This document shows positions 54,783-64,000 of a stretch of 64,000 nucleotides of DNA, in pieces (position 1 is the stretch's first letter; the number at the start of each line of letters is the position of its first letter). Both the position numbers and the translations under genes were made by a program. The notes beneath the pieces were generated by a model. It was not told the DNA's origin. It ran no database searches and saw nothing but the letters and a program-made list of their open reading frames with translations. The stretch spans positions 16,553,936 to 16,617,935 of the forward strand of contig NC_079214.1 of assembly GCF_029633865.1 (NCBI RefSeq). The letters run 5' to 3'. Source of the stretch: Lampris incognitus (lineage: Eukaryota; Chordata; Actinopteri; Lampriformes; Lampridae).

Positions 54783-54792
54783 TATATATATA
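54783..54792 (-). promoter_or_regulatory. Possible TATA element upstream of mnx
   Basis: An alternating TATATATATA run about 135 bp before the mnx ATG. It may serve as a TATA box or may just be a microsatellite; no start-site evidence is available. Confidence 0.25.
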
Positions 54793-56087
54793 TCTCCTTC
54801 CTTATCGTCTTATAAAAGTCCCTCTGAGCGTGACGACTCAACCCTCATTGAACCCAAAATCAACACTGAGATGAACACATCTGCAGCCTGTTGCCTAACA
54901 ACTGAGCGGCTTTTCTCGAAAAACAAAAATTGAACTTTTTGAGCTTGCATATTGCAGCAGCCCAAATATAGCAGCGGCGATTCTGCAGGCACAGCCTCCT
55001 TCGCGTTTCCTTAAACCCACGTATGGATGTCTTGCAGGTTGCAAGATTGCGTCCCCTCTCGTCTTTAATAGTAACTTAACCAACTACAGGAGGGGTAGGT
55101 ATTGCACTCCATCAGCCGTCCATTCCCCCCACCCCCTTTGTCGACTGGTGTGACGTGATTGGCTGGCGAAGTTGCTCCGGCGGTTGACTTCTGTTGACGG
55201 GGTTCTAATCAGCTAATTACCCGCTCGTTTTTCCTCCCAGAGAGCACTCTGAGTGAGGTAATGTCCCACCCCTGTGTCCCGCCATGCAAACACCTTCAGC
55301 TGCACCAAAGCTGTGAGGTACATTAGAAGATTAGGCATTTTCAAAAAATAAATAAATAAATAAATCTATCGCATGTTGCCAAGTCTGCTGCAGGTTACCG
55401 TATAGACAATTTGCCTCACGACAACAAAGGCGGACGTTCATACTTGTGTCCCAAACTGATTGACCTGTGACGTCACGAAGGCACGAGGGCCGGTTGTTAA
55501 TGGGTTCGTGTGTGACTGACTGGGTGAGAGGTTCAGAGAAGCACGCCATCTCAAGAGCATATATTTAGGAATATTGATGGCTTGTTTGATTCTCATATCG
55601 AGGCCACACCAACGTCATTAAACTTTACGAGCAAGAATAACACACAAACTGTATAAAACTGCTGTGATTTAGCATCACCGGCTATAATTGCCCCGGGGCT
55701 GCATCTTTTGTTTTTTCTTTCTTGGATCGGTACAAAAAAATGAAAGATAGAATGCGTTGCTCAAGAGGCTCTGGGTAGTCATTCTTCCAGCCTGGATGTA
55801 GGCTGCATCTGTCCAGCACTTGCAGTTGTAATCAACTTTTGTTGATGCCTTTACAAAAATGCAAAGTTCTGTCAGATCATAGTCTGTCAGTCAACTAATA
55901 CTCCTGTCAGTCAACTAATACCCATGTCAGTCAGCTAATACCCCTGTCAGTCAACTAATACCCCTGTCAGATTATGTTTGCCTTCGAGATATGAAGACAG
56001 CAGCGTAACACACATTGTTAGTTAGAACCCCGATCCATTCAGAGAACAGGCTATTTCCAAGACCCCCAACCCACCATGTCTATGATG

Positions 56088-56092
<5 letters not shown>
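54793..56092. other. Upstream flank of mnx, includes a 20-bp minisatellite
   Basis: No gene is supported. Four 20-bp units based on CAGTCAACTAATACCCCTGT lie at about 55886-55970, with small differences between units. A (AATA)n stretch is at 55345-55365. The rest is unique, AT-rich sequence. Confidence 0.5.
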
Positions 56093-56130
<38 letters not shown>

Positions 56131-56443
56131 TGTGTGTGTGTCTGTGTGTGTCTGTCTGTCTATCTGTCTGTGTCTTCCTGTGTCTCTGTGTGCGTGTGTG
56201 TGATGGTCTGTGTGTGTGTGTGCGTGTGTGTCTGTCTATGTGTGTGCGTGTATATTTCTCTCTACGCGTGTGTGCATGCGTGTACGTGTATGAGTTTGTT
56301 CGTGTGTGTGTGTCTGTCTGTGTCCTACTGTGTGTCTCTCTGTGCGCGTGTGTGTTTGTCTGTGTGTATCTCTCTTCGCGTGGGTGCGTGTATGTTTGTT
56401 CATGTGTATGTTCGTCTGTGCGTGTGTGTGAGAGCGAGAGCGA
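56093..56443. repeat. Long degenerate (TG)n array
   Basis: About 350 bp of TG-rich sequence with TCTG, CGTG and TATG interruptions. Long open frames on both strands here are low-complexity artefacts. Confidence 0.93.
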
Positions 56444-56590
56444 GAGAGAGGCTGCGTGTGGGTGGATGTCGTTACGTCTGACCTCGAGAAAATTGGAGCG
56501 GTGACACTTTCCGGCGGGTCCGCCCCTCGCCCCTCCCTCCTGTCGCCCCCCTCCCCCCGTTCCCGCCATCGCTCTGAAAAATAGAGGTAA

Positions 56591-56593
<3 letters not shown>

Positions 56594-56671
<78 letters not shown>
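56594..56671. repeat. (GA)n tract upstream of mnx
   Basis: About 78 bp of pure GA dinucleotides, about 1.9 kb upstream of the mnx ATG. It could form unusual DNA structure or bind GAGA-type factors, but nothing in the sequence shows this. Confidence 0.95.
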
Positions 56672-56676
<5 letters not shown>

Positions 56677-57525
56677 CGAGCCGTGCGCCCGCTCGCCTCC
56701 TCTTCCCCCCTGTGGCGGCGTTGTTTCGTCGCCTCTGTGATCTGAAAGTGATTGAATTGCACCGGCCGCGGAATAAATCGGTCCAACCCGGCCGCTGTCA
56801 GAGGCGCACATATTGAATTGAACCGATGCCCGCGACGGGGCTGCGGCTGATCGCATCAGCCTGGACTTTAAATCACCTTGTCTGCAAGCGCGCTGCACGC
56901 CAACGTCCCCCCTAAACCCGCCGCCGCCGCCACCCGCCCCCCGTCTGAGAAACCGCGCACGTGTGACGAGTTTGAGCGACAAGATGAGCAGTGACGTATG
57001 TGCGAGACGGGCGGCTGTGAGAGAGTTTAGACCCAGACACCAATGGTTCTACTTGAGGGACGTGTGTAGCTCTTGTTAAGTAGTTTGGCGGTGGCCCACC
57101 TAAATCAAACCCTGACAAAGAGGCGATTAGTTTGGATCACGTGTATGCGAGAAGAGCTGCGACCCGTTTTCTTATGTCTGAATGTGAATGGCGACCTGGA
57201 CCCGAATCGCGCCTGGCGTTATAATGCATCATTACTGTTGTTGTTTTTAAGTCGTGTGTTCGCGCACAGGCTACATCTGCATGTGTGTGAGACAAAATAC
57301 ATCTTTTTTGTTTTCGTTTCTCAGCGTATCCAACGACAATACAAGAGAAGTAGCCCGCATCAGGGAAGGAAAAAAAAAGAAGGAAGGAAAACGGTGCAGA
57401 TTTTTATCTTATTAGCGCCGCAGTGCACGACCCTGTGAGCGGGCTGACGAAACTTTCGTTCCGGAACTCATTTGCATTTTCCCATAACCTTCTCTCTCGC
57501 TTTCAGGCCCGAGCCGTTTAGTCAG

Positions 57526-57542
57526 AGACACACACACACACA

Positions 57543-57575
<33 letters not shown>

Positions 57576-58273
57576 TCGTTTTACTATCCTTATGAGGACC
57601 CCCTCATTGACTACATTCATTTCCTAGCCCTTACCCTAACCTTACCCTAACCCTAATTGACCTTTCGCAAAGTCCCGCCCCCCTTAGTTACTGTTGCTAT
57701 GCCCGTCAAGCATTTCAGAACTATCCAGGAAGTAGCCGGAAAACACCAAAACATGAAGGAAGAAATCAGCGCATTGTGTGGGTAAAAGTAACAGTAATAA
57801 TACGTTAGCCGTATTAGCTGTCAATAATAGCTAGTAGCAAGCTTAGCTTGGAGCAGACAGGTATTTTTGTTGATTCTGGATGGATTAAGCTGGCCATGGG
57901 GTCTGCTATACTGCCAAATCTATTGGCGACATTGCGCTTCTTGCGTTCTGGGTTTCGGGAAGGGAAAGAAAATGACACCCCCTCCAAACTTTTCAGATAT
58001 CTTGTATCCGATTTGCAGATCCCATAGGCCCACCGTTTCAGCATTTTGTTGTGTGTTTGAAAGCTTGACGGACCGTTGCCAAGGTAGGATTGGACAAGCA
58101 CCGTCCTGGCGCGGTACTTTGCGAAAGGTCAATTCTAACCGTAATCCTAAAGTCCTAACCCTAAAATAGACCCTTTCCCTTGTGAGGACCTCTGAAATGT
58201 CCACACAAGGTTGGTGCTCTCAGGTTTTTCTATCCTAATGAGGACATTTGGTCCACATAAGGATAGCTAAACA

Positions 58274-58321
<48 letters not shown>

Positions 58322-58330
58322 CGCACTGCT
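57526..58330. repeat. Interspersed 'TATCCTTATGAGGAC' repeat with CA tracts, interrupted by a TIR element
   Basis: Outer parts of a fish-type repeat: left, ACTATCCTTATGAGGACC and telomere-like ACCCTAACC runs at 57580-57656; right, AACCCTAAAATAGACC, TTGTGAGGACC and TATCCTAATGAGGACA at 58133-58260. CA microsatellites flank both sides (57531-57575 and 58276-58325). The repeat is split by the 476-bp element at 57657-58132. Confidence 0.75.
57657..58132 (-). mobile_element. THAP-type TIR transposon remnant
   Basis: Terminal inverted repeats TTGACCTTTCGCAAAGT (57657-57673) and its exact reverse complement (58116-58132) bound 476 bp. On the minus strand two overlapping frames carry pieces of one THAP-like zinc-finger domain: AYGICKSDTRY (about 58005-58035), FFPFPKPRTQEAQCRQ in the neighbouring frame (57922-57975), then RPHGQLNPSRINKN (57860-57905). 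THAP domains mark P-element-type and related transposases. The frame shift and absence of a catalytic domain show a dead, internally deleted copy. It split the surrounding repeat, so it is younger than it. Confidence 0.7.
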
Positions 58331-61061
58331 GAGGCCTGTACCCTCCTCACGCAGCGGGACGGTGGGATCAAAGGGATCGCGCGCGGGGCCGCCCTCGCCG
58401 CACCACAGTCAACATATCCTGTGCCGGTAAACTTCAGCGGCCAACGGGAGTGAACCGAAACATTAAAGGGGCTTATCAGCCATTATAGGCATATTTCTCA
58501 ATCATTACCGCGGCTCTGAGACAGCCTGCCGGGCTCATATAACCCATCAAAGGTGCCTTCTTGAGCTCACTCTGTGCCGTCCTAGTCAGCAATTTATCGC
58601 CTCCCCCGCCCCCCTCCCCCGGTTTGTTCGACCTACTGATAAGATTTTCCATGTGAACAATACGTGAGACTATAGGCAGCATTCACAAGCTGAGATGCAT
58701 TAAAAAAAGAAAAAGGGGGGAGCTTCTGTGCGGGGGTCCGCACGGTTCACGTGAAAACATGTCGACACTGCGGAGGACCCTGAACAGCTAAACACGATCA
58801 TTCTTTCTTCTGGATGAAGTGATCTGGGTTGTGTCCTGACTTACCTTTTTGCTCCCCCCTGAAGCTGCGATAACTTTCCAGGCATCGAGCTATTTGTGTG
58901 TGCATGCATGCGTGCATGCATGCATGCGCGTGTGTGCATGCATGCATGCGTGCATGCGTGTGTGTGTGTACATGCACGTAAGTTTTCATATCTTCTCTTC
59001 CAACAGACCTGTGACTCTGCACACCTGTGACCGTTGGCCTCCGTGCGTCCACACCTGAGCTTTCCCACCAGGCAGGGCACGCAACGGCCATGCCACGGCT
59101 TAGCGCTGATAAATGGCCCCGGCGCACAATGGCTCCTCTATGAAGGGGGAATTCAGCTTTCCTTCTCCCCAGTAATTAGACTAATTCCCACACCGTTAGA
59201 GCGAGGCAATCAATCAACTTGCTCTCTGCCAGACCTTGAGACCCAAATTAATGTCGGCTCATTAAGGAGATAAAGGTAATTTATTGGATTTTCCTTGTTG
59301 TTTTTTTCCCCCCTCCCCTCCCTTAATCTACTGTACCCTGCCCCCGACATTTATTAACTAGCATTGAGCTTGGCCATATGACACCCAGCCCATGGGTGTG
59401 AATCTCTTTTTGTCCGTCTGTTGGTCTTGTTTGCCTGGTTTCTGTCCCGTGGTCGCTCTGACTTCTGTTCAGCAGGACTTTGCAGGACTCACCGAGAATG
59501 CACAGTTGAATGCATGGGGGTAATTACGACATTTAGCTTCTAGTTTTCACAACGTGGGGGGGGGCATTAATGATAAACTAAAGACAGATAAGATGACTGT
59601 CAAATTGCAAAAAAAAAAAAAAGTTTCGCTCATAGCCCTGCCGACCAGGATCTCTCCCCGGCCTCCACCCCAAGTATTGTAGAAATTTCAGGGGGGAGCC
59701 GGGACGCGAACCCGGGTCACCCGCACCACGGGCGACTACGCTAACCAGTCAACCAAAGGGTCCGACCCGTTGGGCAAGGGTCGTTACAGTATGCTGGGTG
59801 GAACTGCAACCACTGAAAACAAGGATGGATGGATGGATGGATGCATGCACGGACGGACGGACGGATCGAAGAAAGGATGGACAGGTGGATAACCTTGTGG
59901 TCTTCTCGGGGGCATTTCTAATAGATTACCTCAACATTTTATGTATCCTTTTATAGCTCATCAAATATGGCGGTTTAATGGAGCACAAGGAACCCTGAAT
60001 ATCCTCAGAGTCTGTCTGGAAACAATGTAATCCGAGGCATATCTGAAGGGGGAAATTCCAATTTTGCGACGGTCTCATCTCTGCCACAATTAAAGGCTCG
60101 CCTGTTTACTTTCTTTTTCCACGCCAGTAACAATAACTCCCTTTCAACATAATCTGGTCTGGTGTGAGTTTTATGACCATTTAATGGGTCCCTCCATCTA
60201 ACTGCCCTGTGTTTTACTGTCCCTCATACAAGGGGCCCATTGTTCGCCAGCATTGGCGACAGAAGATAAACACAGCTTATCAGCCACAACAAGACATCAT
60301 TACTTTCACCCTGCTATCTCACTGGGCCTCTCAACCGTGCATTATCTGGCCACTTATGAGGAGATTCAGCCCCATCAAGTGCTTTGAAGATCTTCACCAG
60401 TTATGACCTCTCTTTTTCTTTCTCGCAAGCACACCCTCGCAGAAGCATAACTTAACTTCACACAGGCACAGGAAAACTGGCAGATCCGTTAATTATCAAA
60501 TGCACATTCTGCAATAAAATACCCAGCATGTTTGACTCAGTTGATTCCTGTAGCTCATATCTCTAATCACCATTGCGAGGTGTAGCTAATTGCTACTTTG
60601 AAGGTGAGGGTTATTGCCCATGATAGCACGTCTTCTGCCATGTCTTCCGCTGTGAGGACATTGCAAACCGCCATTAGCACTCAGGTAATGTCTGCTTATT
60701 GCCCAATTTACCTCTTAACACAAACCAAAGGTTACTACAGAGGAGGAGATGGAAAAAACTGAAAGATAGAGAGAATAGAAAGCAGACAGCTAGCATGTTT
60801 TGGGGTCAGCCATGTGGGCCAGCTAGCGAATAGGTTAGCTATCGGTTAGTCTAAGGTTAGGGTTAGGTAGAAGTTGAGGTTACATCAGGTTAAGGTAGGT
60901 TAGCTTAAGTTTAGGTAAGTTCAGTGGGATACGGTTGAGGGAACATAGATATGCTCTCCATATTTTTACATGGCTAACAAATACTTTTACTAAGGAGAGC
61001 AGCTATGGGCAAGCTTACCGACGGCCGTTGATGTTACCAGATCAGGAACACTTTGTCAACA
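58331..61061. other. Upstream distal region of mnx; candidate conserved non-coding blocks
   Basis: No gene is supported. Blocks at about 58440-58680, 59140-59290 and 59930-60410 are free of repeats and dense in homeodomain-type TAAT/ATTA cores (for example AGTAATTAGACTAATTCC near 59171). This resembles conserved non-coding elements near developmental genes. A TGCATGCA-rich alternating purine/pyrimidine array lies at 58905-58975 and a GGAT tetranucleotide array at 59824-59875. Degenerate GGTTAGGTTA sequence lies at 60840-60920. Confidence 0.35.
59640..59788 (-). mobile_element. tRNA-derived SINE related to the 135-bp units
   Basis: On the minus strand it starts TGTAACGACCCTTG, with A box TGGTTGACTGG and B box GGTTCGCGTCC. 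The upstream segment ACGGGTCGGACCCTTT parallels ACGGGTCTGACCCTTT of the inverted units in fn1 intron 2, so the families are related. An A-rich run on plus (59609-59622) lies at the other end. Confidence 0.65.
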
Positions 61062-62276
61062 TACACTCACTGGCCACTTTATTAGGTACACCTTGCTAGT
61101 ACCGGGTTGGACCCCCTTTTGCCTTCAGAACTGCCTTAATCCTTCGTGGCATAGATTCAACAAGGTACTGGAAACATTCCTCAGAGAGTTTGGTCCATAT
61201 TGACATGATAGCATCACGCAGTTGCTGCAGATTTGTCAGCTGCACATCCATGATGCGAATCTCCCGGTCCACCACATCCCAAAGGTACTCTATTGGATTG
61301 AGATCTGGTGACTGTGGAGGCCATTTGAGTACAGTGAACTCATTGTCATGTTCAAGAAACCAGTCTGAGATGATTCGAGCTTTATGACATGGCGCGTTAT
61401 CCTGCTGGAAGTAGCCATCAGAAGATGGGAACACTGTGGTCATAAAGGGATGGACATGGTCAGCAACAATACTCAGGTAGGCTGTGGCGTTGACACGATG
61501 CTCAGTTGGTACTAAGGGGCCCAAAGTGTGCCAAGAAAATATCCCCCACACCATTACGCCACCCTGAACCGTTGATACAAGGCAGGATGGAGCCATGCTT
61601 TCATGTTGTTGACGCCAAATTCTGACCCTACCATCCGAATGTCGCAGCAGAAATCGAGACTCATCAGACCAGGCAACGTTTTTCCAATCTTCTATTGTCC
61701 AATTTTGGTGAGCCTGTGCGAATTGTAGCCTCAGTTTCCTGTTCTTAGCTAACAGGAGTGGCACCCGGTGTGGTCTTCTGCTGCTGTAGCCCATCTGCCT
61801 CAAGGTTCGACGTGTTGTGCGTTCAAAGATGCTCTTCTGCATACCTCGGTTGTAATGAGTGGTTATTTGAGTTACTGTTGCCTTTCTATCAGCTCGAACC
61901 AGTCTGGCCATTCTCCTCTGACCTCTGGCATCAACAAGGCATTTTCGCCCACAGAGCTGCCGCTCACTGGATATTTTCTCTTTTTCGGACCATTCTCTGT
62001 AAACCCTAGAGATGGTTGTGCGTGAAAATCCCAGTAGATCAGCAGTTTCTGAAATACTCAGACCAGCCCGTCTGGCACCAACAACCATGCCACGTTCAAA
62101 GTCACTTAAATCACCTTTCTTCCCCATTCTGATGCTCGGTTTGAACTGCAGCAGATCGTCTTGACCATGTCTACATGGCTAAATGCATTGAGTTGCTGCC
62201 ATGTGATTGGCTGATTAGAAATTTGCGTTAACGAGCAGTTGGACAGGTGTGCCTAATAAAGTGGCCGGTGAGTGTA
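61062..62276 (-). mobile_element. Complete Tc1/mariner element of the DD36E type
   Basis: Inverted ends begin CACTCACTGGCCACTTTATT on the left (61064) and CACTCACCGGCCACTTTATT reversed from the right (62274), matching at 28 of the first 30 bases. Both ends abut TA dinucleotides (61062-61063 and 62275-62276), the Tc1/mariner target. The 1211-bp unit contains one uninterrupted transposase on the minus strand. All features for a complete autonomous copy are present in sequence; activity is not shown. Confidence 0.93.
61096..62127 (-). CDS. Tc1/mariner transposase, DD36E, intact 343 residues
   Basis: Cut-and-paste transposase of the IS630/Tc1/mariner superfamily. The N-terminus has paired helix-turn-helix DNA-binding parts: residues 1-50 include [20 protein letters not shown], and a second HTH follows around 70-125 with the [13 protein letters not shown] linker. 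The catalytic triad is D155 (WSDESRF), D243 ([10 protein letters not shown]) and E280 ([10 protein letters not shown]). There are 36 residues between D243 and E280, so the signature is DD36E rather than the usual DD34E of Tc1. This matches the class described as 'Incomer', as I recall. No stop or frameshift interrupts it, and the start [13 protein letters not shown] lies about 147 bp inside the right terminal repeat. Confidence 0.95.
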   Translation of the reverse strand: MGKKGDLSDFERGMVVGARRAGLSISETADLLGFSRTTISRVYREWSEKEKISSERQLCGRKCLVDARGQRRMARLVRADRKATVTQITTHYNRGMQKSIFERTTRRTLRQMGYSSRRPHRVPLLLAKNRKLRLQFAQAHQNWTIEDWKNVAWSDESRFLLRHSDGRVRIWRQQHESMAPSCLVSTVQGGVMVWGIFSWHTLGPLVPTEHRVNATAYLSIVADHVHPFMTTVFPSSDGYFQQDNAPCHKARIISDWFLEHDNEFTVLKWPPQSPDLNPIEYLWDVVDREIRIMDVQLTNLQQLRDAIMSIWTKLSEECFQYLVESMPRRIKAVLKAKGGPTRY

Positions 62277-62349
62277 GTTTCCCCCAGCCTACAGCAGCGC
62301 AACACAAAGACAAAAGCACACATCCCAAACTACAAGAACTACAAGAACC

Positions 62350-62547
62350 AGAGGTATAAAAATCAGGTCCAGAAAGTAAAAGCCCAAACCATGTATTTGC
62401 TCTACTCATGCACTACACCAGCAGAGTCAACACCACTCCTCAGCTAGGTAGGGAAAACTAGTTAATGAAATCAGCTGGTTTAGTAACATGGTTGGAGAAA
62501 ATACACGGTTTGGACATTTACTTTCTGGACCTGGTTTTTACACCTCT
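62350..62547. mobile_element. Foldback (hairpin) MITE-like element
   Basis: A 46-bp arm (62350-62395, AGAGGTATAAAAATCAGGTC start) is inverted at 62502-62547 with only a few mismatches; about 106 bp lie between. The paired arms containing CAGGTCCAGAAAGTAAA indicate a small non-autonomous inverted-repeat element. Flanking AAGAAC sequences occur on both sides but a clean duplication is not clear. Confidence 0.65.
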
Positions 62548-64000
62548 GAAGAACACCCAAAACTAACCCATATATCCAAACTAAACAAAAAGAAATCACT
62601 GTCCAGGAGAACGAACGCCAGCCAGGATGACTGTGGGAACCGCCGGTCTGCATGGGCTAGCAGTTAGCTTAGCCTGCCCCGCTTCCGCGTCCTGTCAGAC
62701 TGCCCTCGGTGTTTCCCCTTCGGTGCAGCTCCGGGCAGGGTCGTGGTCCTTGGGCCCACCGGACGCCCATATCGCTTCCTGTTACGTGTACGTGTTAGCT
62801 GTTGGGCTTTCACAATGTCACACAGCTTTTGCTTAACAATGGCATTTTGTAATATCCATAGAAATCCACAGCGACGACATGCTGATGAGCTGCCGCCATG
62901 GCTCACCCGGCTCATGCAGGCCTCTCCTTTGGATATGCACGCCAACATCAACACTTGACACACACGGCGACAAACAGTCCTCTTTGAAAGGCCGCCTTGT
63001 TACGCATGTGATAAGATGAGTAAAAAAATGGTAGCGTTATCAACAATAGAAAAGCTGGAGCTACCACATGACCTGAGCGAAATAAACACAAGTATTTGAA
63101 TTGCAACTGATTGATGGACACAAGTAAACAAACAGCATAGAATGAAGCAACTTGCAGTTATGCGATGGAGCTATCCGAAGCAAAATATGATGTGCCCTTA
63201 CTTAAAAACATACAATTTTAATCATGCAGAAGTCACATCTTTGATGCAAATTAATTACTGACTGGCAAATGCTTTACTGCCACCTGCCATCAGTTCATTT
63301 ATGTAAGGACACAAAATCGACATTGCCAAAATTGAAAAAAATCGATTAGTCAATAGACTTTGTCAATACGCTAATGGAGCGCTGTTAAGGTTTGTCAATC
63401 TATGAAATTGTTTAAGCGGTAAATCACAGCATCGTGGTGTTTTGTGGTGGCTTTCAATTGATCAACTTGTCACCGAAGGTGAAACAAAGCAGGGCCACTT
63501 TTGCACCGTTGGCACCTGCACTCAGGCTCATAATCACACAAAGAGAGCCATTTACAGATCCGTGTTTAATTTCCTGTTTGGTGTAAGACACAGGCAACGG
63601 GGGGGGGGGGGTGCTTGTGCAACTCCTGGCCTTCAAATAGAAGCCAAGAGAATTTTCTTTGGCCAGTTAAATGCATAGTATGTATTGCAGGCATCAACCC
63701 AGCCAGGAAAATTACATCTGTGTGGCAGTTGCAAATACAGTCCTCTATACCACAATCACTTATTGTTTCCCCCCTCATTGTTCATTATATTCTTTCTGTT
63801 TACAGCCACGTGGGTGTAGAGGTCAGAGAACTCATCCCTCTATGTCTTGGCGTCTAATTGGTTTGAATAGACTGCCCCTCCCTCTGATGAATTAGATTTG
63901 CTCAGCCTGTAGGGTAACCTGGATACTCTACCCTGTCTCCCACAAACCACTGGACGACAAACACCATCAATAAGCATTGTAGAATCTTACAGACGGGCCA
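62548..64000. other. Intergenic end of the window, nothing recognised
   Basis: No conserved coding sequence, RNA gene or clear repeat is supported in this stretch. A poly-G run lies at 63600-63611. A gene could start beyond the window. Confidence 0.4.

Noticed and set aside
56051-56982. Open frames up to 248 codons near the TG and GA arrays
   Set aside because: They run through dinucleotide repeats (His/Thr, Cys/Val, Ser/Leu), exist in several overlapping frames on both strands, and have no recognisable domain.
57620-57660. Interstitial telomeric repeat (ACCCTAACCCTA)
   Set aside because: Only two or three imperfect units, and they are part of a dispersed fish repeat that resumes after the inserted element.
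60840-60925. Telomere-like GGTTAGGTTA stretch
   Set aside because: Degenerate with no regular TTAGGG array; probably low-complexity drift.

Overview
This window looks like nuclear genomic DNA of a ray-finned (teleost-type) fish. It contains three intron-bearing vertebrate genes, long CA/TG and GA microsatellites, several tRNA-derived SINE families, hAT and Tc1/mariner DNA transposons, and fragments of Penelope-like and LINE retroelements. I cannot name the species.

Layout. Positions 1-11.7 kb are a repeat-rich intergenic region with no gene I can support. It holds SINEs, a LINE 3' fragment, an old TIR element and a 0.3-kb GA tract. Fibronectin (fn1, + strand) fills 11.9-36.5 kb. I placed 46 coding exons whose phases all join, giving 2474 residues: twelve FN1, two FN2, fifteen FN3 modules, both alternative exons (EDB and EDA) and the variable (V) region with an LDVP motif. 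Its introns carry five same-strand SINEs with target-site duplications, a hAT element with a nested SINE, a hAT-type MITE, and a Penelope-like fragment between two inverted tRNA-like units. atic (- strand, 38.4-44.65 kb) has 15 coding exons giving 590 residues. It converges tail-to-tail on fn1, with about 0.9 kb between their poly(A) signals. An intergenic stretch (45-50 kb) follows, then an MNX-family homeobox gene (- strand, 51.2-54.65 kb, 3 exons, 340 residues), which I read as mnx2/mnr2-like. Upstream of it (54.65-64 kb) lie low-repeat stretches that look like candidate regulatory DNA, large microsatellites, a THAP-related TIR remnant, and a Tc1/mariner element of the DD36E class with an uninterrupted 343-codon transposase and matching terminal repeats.

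The three genes are not an operon and work separately. Fibronectin is a secreted matrix protein, ATIC is a cytosolic purine-synthesis enzyme, and MNX is a transcription factor of motor-neuron and endodermal development. From memory, fn1, atic and an mnx2/mnr2 gene are also linked in other non-mammalian vertebrates, which supports reading this as an ancestral block. The most notable points are the DD36E element, an RGD tripeptide in the alternatively spliced EDA module where the mammalian EDGIHEL integrin site would be, the altered synergy site in FN3-9, and several cleanly dissected nested insertions.
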